The notes under the pieces: model-generated
What the model saw: the letters and a program-made list of their open reading frames with translations, nothing else
What the model was told of the DNA's origin: nothing
Databases searched by the model: none
In this document: positions 31,743-36,455 of the stretch, one piece after another
How the letters are laid out: every line of letters begins with the position of its first letter
Numbering within the stretch: position 1 is the first letter of the stretch
Assembly (NCBI GenBank): GCA_041493035.1
Contig: JBGPYB010000028.1
Span: 1-36,455, forward strand
Length of the DNA: 36,455 nt
Origin: JBGPYB01 sp041493035
GTDB taxonomy: Bacteria; Acidobacteriota; Vicinamibacteria; Fen-336
Direction: 5' to 3'
Position numbers and translations under genes: made by a program

Positions 31743-31772
31743 CCGGTGGTCCTCCGGGCGGAAGCCCGCGCG

Positions 31773-32243
31773 CTACTCTGCGATCTGCTGTGCGAGGTAG
31801 TTCTCGGCGCCCATGTCCTTGATCTGCTGGAGCTGGGCCTCCAGCCAGTCCACGTGCTCCTCCTCGCTCTTCAAGATCTCCTCGAGAAGGGCGCGGGTCC
31901 CGTTGTCGCCCTTCCCGCGGCAGAGCTCGACACCCTCGTTCAGCCTCTTCACGGCGTCGTATTCGAGCTGCAGGTCGAACTGGAACTGCTCCGGGACCGT
32001 CCGCCCGACGTTGATCTTCATGTACTTCTGCATGTTCGGCGCGCCGTCGAAATAGAGGATACGATCGATCGCCATCTGCGCGTGCTTCATCTCGCCGATC
32101 GACTCCTTGTGGATGGTGTCGGCGAGGCGGTCGTAGCGCCAGTTGCGGCACATGCGGCCGTGGATGACGTACTGGTTGATGGCGGTCAGCTCCGCGCACA
32201 GCACGTCGTTGAGCACCTGGATGATGTCGTCGTTCCCCTTCAC
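31773..32243 (-). CDS. bfr: Bacterioferritin
   Basis: A 156-residue haem-containing iron-storage protein. Starting at GTG 32243, the ligands fall exactly at the E. coli numbers: Glu18, Glu51, His54, Glu94, Glu127 and His130 of the ferroxidase centre and Met52 of the haem site (GEMKHA). This decides the start over GTG 32249. GGAGG lies five bases upstream. It stores iron as a 24-mer shell, and the ferredoxin encoded just before it would release the iron. Confidence 0.95.
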   Translation of the reverse strand: MKGNDDIIQVLNDVLCAELTAINQYVIHGRMCRNWRYDRLADTIHKESIGEMKHAQMAIDRILYFDGAPNMQKYMKINVGRTVPEQFQFDLQLEYDAVKRLNEGVELCRGKGDNGTRALLEEILKSEEEHVDWLEAQLQQIKDMGAENYLAQQIAE

Positions 32244-32283
32244 CCTCACCTCCGCGAGCGAGCCTCGGCTGCCTGCCGGGATC

Positions 32284-32532
32284 TTATCCTATACAAGGGG
32301 CGAGGGCGGGCGGCGGTCGGCGGTCGCGGCGGCGCAGGAACGCGTGGAGGTCGGGAAGGCAGGCCGTGCAGGTCTGGCCGCAGCCCGTGCGGCGGGCACA
32401 TTCCGGCAGCGTCAGCCCTTCCGTCTCGATTCGCCGCGCGACTTCCTCGAAGGAAAGACAGGCGCATTCGCAGCGGGTCATGGCCGGCGGTGTGGCGAGC
32501 TCGGTCGGGCCGGCCGTGAGTGTCGTTGCCAT
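32284..32532 (-). CDS. bfd: Bacterioferritin-associated ferredoxin-like [2Fe-2S] protein
   Basis: An 82-residue protein with a BFD-type [2Fe-2S] domain: Cys21-x-Cys23 (CECACLSFEEVARRIETEGLTL) and Cys55-x-x-Cys58 (CGQTCTACLPDLHAFL), with the usual C-x-C then C-x2-C spacing. Bfd reduces bacterioferritin to mobilise stored iron, and bfr is the next gene, 41 bases on. ATG 32532 lies 11 bases after the predicted transcription start. ATG 32481 would remove a 17-residue Thr/Pro-rich extension and give a more typical length. The basic Pro/Arg-rich C-terminus is unusual. Confidence 0.88.
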   Translation of the reverse strand: MATTLTAGPTELATPPAMTRCECACLSFEEVARRIETEGLTLPECARRTGCGQTCTACLPDLHAFLRRRDRRPPPALAPCIG

Positions 32533-32549
32533 CGTCGCGATCCGTCCCC

Positions 32550-32578
32550 AGTATACTGAACTTGAAATTCAAGTTCAA
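32550..32578 (-). promoter_or_regulatory. Promoter of bfd-bfr(-gltA)
   Basis: TTGAAC (32578-32573), 17 bases, TATACT (32555-32550) on the minus strand, a strong sigma-70-type promoter. The predicted start is about 32543. The -35 and most of the spacer coincide with a perfect palindrome. Confidence 0.7.
32557..32577. promoter_or_regulatory. 21-bp palindromic operator in the bfd-bfr promoter
   Basis: TGAACTTGAA and TTCAAGTTCA flank one central A, ten matched bases each side. It covers the -35 and spacer, so a bound dimer would block transcription. The core ACTTGAA-TTCAAGT resembles MarR-type sites, and the 10-1-10 symmetry over an iron-storage promoter also suggests a Fur- or Rrf2-type iron regulator. 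The regulator is not encoded in view. Confidence 0.65.
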
Positions 32579-32602
32579 GAGGCTTCGGGGCCCGGCGGGT
32601 GT

Positions 32603-32608
32603 TAGAAT
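32603..32608 (+). promoter_or_regulatory. Predicted -10 for the second zinc-ribbon gene
   Basis: TAGAAT ends seven bases before ATG 32616. The predicted start is at the base before the ATG, and no ribosome binding site is present. Confidence 0.45.
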
Positions 32609-32615
32609 CGTCCGT

Positions 32616-32906
32616 ATGCCGGAAGCCTTGGACGTCGATTGCCCCTGCTGCGGTGCCATCCTCAAGGTAGACCCCGAGACCGGCACGGTCGTTTGGGCCG
32701 ACAAGAAGAAAGCCCCCGCCAAGGACTTCGACGATCTCGTCAGCCGCGTGCAGTCCCAGCGCGGCGCTCTCGACGAAAAGTTCGCGAGGTCGGTTCAGCA
32801 GACCCGCAACTCGAAGGAGATCCTCGAGAAGAAGTTCGAGGAAGCGCGGCGCCGGGCTGCCGCCGACCCCACGGGCCGTCCCCCCAACCCGTTCGACAAC
32901 GAGTAG
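32616..32906 (+). CDS. Small protein with CxxC pair and coiled helix
   Basis: A 96-residue protein of unknown function. CPCCGAILKVDPETG (residues ~9-23) is a half zinc ribbon; a second cysteine pair is missing, so metal binding would need a dimer. A charged helical stretch (DDLVSRVQSQRGALDEKFARSVQQTRNSKEILEKKFEEARRRA) and a Pro-rich end (GRPPNPFDNE) follow. It is probably cotranscribed with the membrane protein gene six bases downstream. Confidence 0.7.
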   Translation: MPEALDVDCPCCGAILKVDPETGTVVWADKKKAPAKDFDDLVSRVQSQRGALDEKFARSVQQTRNSKEILEKKFEEARRRAAADPTGRPPNPFDNE

Positions 32907-32912
32907 CGCCCC

Positions 32913-33431
32913 ATGCCCGTCAGCCGAGGGGCCGCAGTCCTGCTGGCGGGCGTCTGGCTCGGCCTGCTCGTCGCGTCGTGGGTCGCCGCCACCGCCAGCT
33001 TCCGCGCCGTGGACCGGGTCCTCGGCCCCGAGATGCGGCCCGAGTTGTCGTCCCGTCTCGCTCCCCTCCCGGCTGACGATCGGCGGATCGCTCTTCGCCA
33101 CCTCGCATCGGAGATCAACCGGTGGATGTTCGCGCGATTCGGCCTTGCCCAGATCGTTCTCGCGCTCTGTCTCGTGATCACCGCCTGGCCCGCCGGCCGT
33201 GCGGCCCGGGGGGCGGTCCTTGCCGTCGTGGTGGTCGTTTTGATCCAAGCGAGTCTCGCGCCGGCGATCGAGTCTCTCGGGCGTTCCATCGACTTCGTCC
33301 CCCGCCCCCTTCCCCCCGACGTCGGACGCCGCTTTGGATCCCTCCACGGGGCTTTCGTGTTGTTGGATCTCTCCAAGGCCGCCTTGCTCCTTCTGGCCGC
33401 CCTCCTCCTCGCGCGCCTTCCGCTGAAGTAA
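32913..33431 (+). CDS. Four-helix integral membrane protein (DUF4149-like)
   Basis: A 172-residue protein with about four hydrophobic segments (~7-27, ~72-90, ~98-117, ~148-168) and the FGSLHGAFVLLDLSKAALLL helix, which recalls DUF4149-type proteins. The function is unknown. ATG 32913 lies six bases after the preceding stop. No ribosome binding site is visible, so translation may depend on coupling. Confidence 0.65.
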   Translation: MPVSRGAAVLLAGVWLGLLVASWVAATASFRAVDRVLGPEMRPELSSRLAPLPADDRRIALRHLASEINRWMFARFGLAQIVLALCLVITAWPAGRAARGAVLAVVVVVLIQASLAPAIESLGRSIDFVPRPLPPDVGRRFGSLHGAFVLLDLSKAALLLLAALLLARLPLK

Positions 33432-33471
33432 GATCCCCACCGGGGGCTCAATGCACTTTGGAGGTCTTCGA

Positions 33472-33960
33472 ATGCTTCAGCGAAAAGCCGTTCTGGCGTT
33501 TCTTCTCGCGGCCGCGGCCACGCCCGCGCTGGCGCACGGCGCACCGCGGGGTGAGGCGAAAGCTACCGTCGCCGGCAAGACGGTATCCATCGACTACGGG
33601 CGCCCGAGCCTGGCCGGACGCGACATGCTCGGAAAGGCGGAGGTCGGGAAGGCGTGGCGGATGGGAGCGGACGGACCCACGACGCTCAAGACCGACGCCG
33701 ACCTCACCTTCGGCACCGTCAAGGTCCCGAAGGGTTCGTACGTGCTCACGGCCACCAAGACGGCGGAGAACCAGTGGTCGCTGAACGTGGCCAGGGCCGA
33801 GGGAGACAAGGCCAGCGTCGCCGACGTCCCGTTCGCGGCCGGAAAGCTCGCCGAGAGCGTGGAGGAGTTCACCATCGAGCTGCACGGCGACAAGGACAAG
33901 GGCGACGTCGAGCTTCAGTGGGGTACGACGTCACTGAAGGCGGCCTTCACCGGCAAGTAG
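33472..33960 (+). CDS. Secreted DUF2911 protein
   Basis: A 162-residue protein with a signal peptide (LQRKAVLAFLLAAAATPALAHG) and a single DUF2911 domain. Family features are KTVSIDYGRPSLAGRDMLG, VGKAWRMGADGPTTLKTDADLTFG, VPKGSYVLTATKTAENQWSLNV and a C-terminal VELQWGTTSLKAAF strand. The biochemical role of the family is unknown. ATG 33472 is chosen because GGAGG at 33460-33464 lies seven bases upstream; ATG 33451 lacks one. Confidence 0.88.
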   Translation: MLQRKAVLAFLLAAAATPALAHGAPRGEAKATVAGKTVSIDYGRPSLAGRDMLGKAEVGKAWRMGADGPTTLKTDADLTFGTVKVPKGSYVLTATKTAENQWSLNVARAEGDKASVADVPFAAGKLAESVEEFTIELHGDKDKGDVELQWGTTSLKAAFTGK

Positions 33961-34008
33961 CCGGACAACCCGGGGTCTAGCCAAGGCCGTCGTCGTAGCC
34001 GGCATACA

Positions 34009-34028
34009 ACTTAGGTATTGACCTAAGT
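34009..34028. promoter_or_regulatory. Perfect inverted-repeat operator upstream of arsR
   Basis: ACTTAGGTATTGACCTAAGT: eight-base arms around ATTG. It overlaps the -35 hexamer of the promoter that reads into the ArsR-type gene 26 bases downstream, so it is the likely autoregulatory site of that repressor. Confidence 0.75.
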
Positions 34029-34046
34029 ATTGGCCCGTTCTAACAT
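34018..34046 (+). promoter_or_regulatory. arsR-SRPBCC promoter, predicted leaderless
   Basis: TTGACC (34018-34023), 17 bases, TAACAT (34041-34046). The predicted transcription start is one base before the ATG at 34054. The -35 lies inside the operator. Confidence 0.7.
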
Positions 34047-34053
34047 CGCTTCG

Positions 34054-34428
34054 ATGTCACGGCCGACCGCCGAGGCGAGAGCCGGCTCGATGTCCCATGG
34101 CTCGGGGCACGTCGACAGCGTTTTCCGCGCGCTGTCCGATCCCACGCGCCGCCGCGTGCTCGAACGGTTGGTCCGGAGTCCCGGCTCCGTCACCCAGCTC
34201 GCAGAGCCGTTCGACATGGCCCTTCCATCGTTTGTCCAGCACTTGAGTGTTCTGGAAGGCTGTGGACTGGTCCGCTCCGACAAGACGGGCCGTGTCCGGA
34301 TCTATCGACTCGCCCCCCAACGGTTGAGGGTCGCGGAGGACTGGTTGGCTCGACAGCGCGCCCTCTGGAACCGCCGCATGGATCAGCTCGACGAATGCCT
34401 CGCGGAACTCAGGGAGAAACGCAGATGA
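34054..34428 (+). CDS. ArsR-family winged-helix repressor (SRPBCC-associated type)
   Basis: A 124-residue regulator. The winged helix covers ~20-95: VFRALSDPTRRRVLERLVRSPGSVTQLAEPFDMALPSFVQHLSVLEGCGLVRSDKTGRVRIYRL. No metal-binding cysteine motif (ELCVC type) is present. This subgroup usually sits beside an SRPBCC/AHSA1 gene, as here (ATGA overlap at 34425-34428). ATG 34054 is chosen because the promoter places the transcript start there; TTG 34030 would lie inside the promoter. Confidence 0.9.
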   Translation: MSRPTAEARAGSMSHGSGHVDSVFRALSDPTRRRVLERLVRSPGSVTQLAEPFDMALPSFVQHLSVLEGCGLVRSDKTGRVRIYRLAPQRLRVAEDWLARQRALWNRRMDQLDECLAELREKRR

Positions 34429-34908
34429 CGCCTTCGGCACTCTGGAAACCCAACGCCAAGCTCGACCTCGTCCTCGAGCGGGTCGTCGACGTACCGCGGG
34501 AGCTGGTCTGGACCGCCTGGACGAAGCCAGAGCACGTCAGCAAGTGGTTCACCCCCGCGCCCTGGACCGTCGCGGACTGCGAGATCGACCTCCGTCCCGG
34601 GGGCATCTTCCGAACTCATGATGCGGTCGCCGGACGGGACGGAGTTTCCGAACATTGGATGCTACCTTGAGGTCATTCCGAATGAGCGCCTGGTGTGGAC
34701 TGACGCCCTCCTTCCTGGGTACCGGCCCTCGGAGAATCCCTTCTTCACCGCGATCGTGACGCTGGAGCCTCGAGGGACTGGGACGCTATACACCGCCACG
34801 GTGATCCACCGGGACGAGGCGGGACGAAAGCGGCACGAGGAGATGGGCTTCCACGCCGGCTGGGGTAAGGCTCTCGAACAGCTCGTCGCCCACGCCAAGA
34901 CGATGTGA
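34425..34908 (+). pseudogene. SRPBCC/AHSA1-domain protein, frameshifted
   Basis: The first part (34425 to ~34612) reads LERVVDVPRELVWTAWTKPEHVSKWF and CEIDLRPGGIFRT. The frame then changes by one base and the rest continues as MRSPDGTEFPNIGCYLEVIPNERLVWTDALLPGYRP and GTLYTATVIHRDEAGRKRHEEMGFHAGWGKALEQL to the TGA at 34908. Joined, they make a complete ~160-residue ligand-binding SRPBCC protein, so one extra base near 34610-34618 is the only defect. It is either a recent mutation or a sequencing error. The partner is the ArsR protein. Confidence 0.88.
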
Positions 34909-35042
34909 CCCAGAGAACGACCTTGACCCGGCCGCGAGGCAGGGCACAGACTGGCGTAAGCCGTCGTCGAGGGCCAGATACCGCAGAGGTGATGAGCAAG
35001 GCCGCCGACCACGCCGCCAAAGTGCATGGCAAGGGGGTGGAA

Positions 35043-35510
35043 ATGCCACACGTACAGGAGCTGATCACTGACTTCCTCCGGAGTCGGCGGATCGCAGTAG
35101 CCGGTGTATCCCGTGGGGCCGACAGCGCCGCCAACCCGGTCTTCAGAAAGCTGCGAGCCTCGGGCTACGAGGTCTTTCCGGTCAATCCCAACGCTTCAGA
35201 GGTCGAAGGCACCAAGTGCTTCCCGAGTCTCGAGAGCGTGCCCGGAGAGCTGGATGGCATCGTGATCGCGACGCATCCCGACGTGTCGGTCGACGTGGTG
35301 CGTCAGGCCGTCGAACGCAAGGTCCGTCGCGTCTGGCTTCATCGCTCCTTGGGCCGCGGGAGCGTGTCGGCCGCCGCCGTCCGAGAGTGCGAATCACAGG
35401 GCATCCAATGCATTGTCGGGGGATGCCCGCTGATGTACTGCGAGCCGGTCGACTTCGGACATCGCTGCATGCGCTCGTGGCTCTCCTGGCGAGGACGCAT
35501 CGGGACGTAG
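35043..35510 (+). CDS. CoA-binding (YccU-like) Rossmann protein
   Basis: A 155-residue CoA_binding_2 protein of unknown role: RRIAVAGVSRGADSAANPVFRKLRASGYEVFPVNPNA, then GIVIATHPDVSVDVVRQAVERKVRRVWLH, and the family ending GGCPLMYCEPVDFGHRCMRSWL. ATG 35043 fits the usual family start and has AAGGGGG upstream. ATG 34992 and GTG 34905 extend the frame. A possible promoter TTGACC (34923-34928), 18 bases, CAGACT (34947-34952) lies in the 134-base gap behind the SRPBCC gene, which otherwise shows nothing. Confidence 0.85.
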   Translation: MPHVQELITDFLRSRRIAVAGVSRGADSAANPVFRKLRASGYEVFPVNPNASEVEGTKCFPSLESVPGELDGIVIATHPDVSVDVVRQAVERKVRRVWLHRSLGRGSVSAAAVRECESQGIQCIVGGCPLMYCEPVDFGHRCMRSWLSWRGRIGT

Positions 35511-35563
35511 AAGCCGCTCTGAACCTGACAAGCACGGGTTCCGTTCGAGGAGTTAGACTCCTC

Positions 35564-35674
35564 GTGGTCTTCACCAAGCGCCTGCGCGAGGGCATCCGTC
35601 GCGGCGAGATCACCTGCAGCGTCCGGATATGGACGCGTCCCCACGTCAAGGTCGGCAACCGCTACCGCATGTAG
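35564..35674 (+). pseudogene. Truncated ASCH-like domain protein remnant
   Basis: The frame reads VVFTKRLREGIRRGEITCSVRIWTRPHVKVGNRYRM and hits TAG at 35672. In the same frame past the stop it continues EGEIEVASV, and VVDLAPL appears in another frame near 35750. This looks like the start of an ASCH-type small RNA-binding protein (normally over 100 residues) that has been cut by a nonsense codon and then eroded. GTG 35564 is a guess at the start; the frame is open further up. The identification is moderate. Confidence 0.5.
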
Positions 35675-35765
35675 GAGGGTGAGATCGAGGTAGCGAGCGT
35701 CCCGGTTGCGCGCCGAGCCTCAAGCCCGTCCCGGCGCCGCGCCTCCAGTAGTTGATCTCGCTCCC

Positions 35766-36455
35766 CTATCTTTCGCGGAGCGCGTCGATTTCCCTTACGC
35801 TTAGCCTCTGATACCGCATCGTGGCGTACTCATGCCTGAAATACACGGTCAGCTCCGGCCGCCGGGTCTCTGAGTTGCGCAGGAGCCTGGAGCGAAGAGC
35901 CAGCGTCGCCGGATCCGCTCCCACGGCGCAAGGAGCCATTCCCTTGCCCCAGTCGCCATCGTCGGTGTACTCGGTCACCTTGGTCCAGCTCCCGCCGTCC
36001 TTGCCGCCGCTCATGTCCACATAGAGCTCGAGCTTCACTTTCCGGGCTCGCCACCCGCCTCGAGCACGTTGCGCAGAACGTACTTCACACCCACGGGGAC
36101 GCCGACGGGATATCCCTTAGACCAATACGGCGCGAGTCCGGCAGTGGGGTAGCCCAAGTCCGCGCCGTGGCAGGTCTCCTTTTCGAAGGCCCAGGTGCCC
36201 CTGAGGTTGATCTTGGCTCCCAGCCCGCGATCGTCGCAGAGCGTCTCCTCCTCGCTGGCAAAGCCGCCCGTGAACGTGCCGTGGTTCGTGCGGGCGAAGA
36301 TCTGGGGACCGCTGTAGGAGACCCTGCGGCTTTCCGTCACCCGGGTGATGTAGACGGTGATCTCGAGGTTCTCGTCCCACTCGGTCTTCCGGTCCGGATC
36401 GTGCACGTACATGCGCACGACGTCTCCGTCCGCCGTGAGGGTTCCCTTGCCATCG
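35766..36455 (-). pseudogene. Secreted lyase-like beta-sandwich protein, frameshifted and partial
   Basis: The gene enters from beyond the right end of the window. The first part (36454 to ~36038) reads LEITVYITRVTESRRVSYSGPQIFARTNHG, YWSKGYPVGVPVGVKYVLRNV and EAGGEPGK, then stops. One frame over, the text continues without a break as VKLELYVDMSGGKDGGSWTKVTEYTDDGDWG and ends RYQRLSVREIDALRER. Restoring one G near 36038 gives a single protein of a family resembling extracellular polysaccharide-lyase-like beta-sandwiches. A GTGA overlap at 36038-36035 could mimic two coupled genes, but the domain continuity argues against it. The function is unknown. Confidence 0.65.

Noticed and set aside
35766..36418. 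Two separate coupled genes at the right end
   Set aside because: A GTGA overlap exists, but the second frame starts in mid-domain with a beta strand that continues the first. One protein with a single-base loss fits better.
1..36455. tRNA, rRNA, CRISPR, insertion sequence or prophage
   Set aside because: No cloverleaf, rRNA-like block, regularly spaced repeat, transposase or phage structural gene was recognised on either strand. A tRNAscan or repeat search could still find something missed by eye.

Overview
This is a G+C-rich bacterial chromosomal window (about two thirds G+C by eye) in which about 35 protein genes are packed on both strands with almost no free DNA. No rRNA, tRNA, CRISPR array, insertion sequence or phage gene was seen. 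The best taxonomic clue is a TonB-receptor remnant with an N-terminal carboxypeptidase-regulatory domain, together with DUF2911, ArsR-SRPBCC and RsbU-like genes. This suggests Acidobacteriota, perhaps a Thermoanaerobaculia-like lineage; that placement is inference.

Layout. 1-6 kb: end of a GAF/HD-GYP protein, a secreted class-C-type serine hydrolase, then a leftward run EAL protein > WYL regulator > queF > proline dehydrogenase. 6-11.6 kb: a rightward nucleoside-salvage operon (zinc-ribbon protein, pyrimidine nucleoside phosphorylase, NupC transporter, purine nucleoside phosphorylase, cytidine deaminase), followed on the other strand by hpt and a ChbG/HpnK-type deacetylase. Together these cover uptake and phosphorolysis of nucleosides and rescue of purine bases. 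11.7-12.4 kb: a collapsed TonB-dependent receptor that keeps its promoter. 12.5-18.8 kb: a TolC/MacA/MacB-type efflux set (outer-membrane protein, adaptor, separate ATPase and permease) with a membrane-anchored PP2C phosphatase. 18.8-21.4 kb: AGCS amino-acid/cation symporter and lysA, led by an apparent 8-codon leader ORF. 21.4-25 kb: a LolA-like secreted protein, an acetyltransferase, and a secreted protein > MinD/ParA-like ATPase > J-like/HTH protein operon. 25-29.9 kb: a REC-4xGAF-kinase-REC hybrid kinase behind a CoA-transferase gene that carries an in-frame palindromic insertion. 29.9-34 kb: a small membrane protein, the bfd-bfr-gltA cluster behind a promoter with a 21-bp palindrome, and three small genes ending in a DUF2911 protein. 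34-36.5 kb: an ArsR/SRPBCC pair with a clear operator, a CoA-binding protein and two decayed genes.

Two features recur. First, many genes without a Shine-Dalgarno sequence have a TANNNT -10 hexamer ending only 6-11 nt before the start codon, which predicts leaderless or near-leaderless mRNAs (queF, EAL, macA-like, LolA-like, GNAT, PH-like, zinc-ribbon 2, arsR). Genes with a longer leader (zinc-ribbon 1, hpt, tolC) have TATAAT-type -10s and a GGAGG ribosome binding site. Second, neighbouring genes repeatedly overlap by the four bases NTGA, and two convergent pairs share their stop codons inside the palindrome CTAG. No unmistakably new multi-gene system is present. The best candidates for something undescribed are the palindromic element inside the CoA-transferase gene, the leaderless promoter class with its mini-ORF before the symporter, and the MinD/ParA plus J-like/HTH operon.
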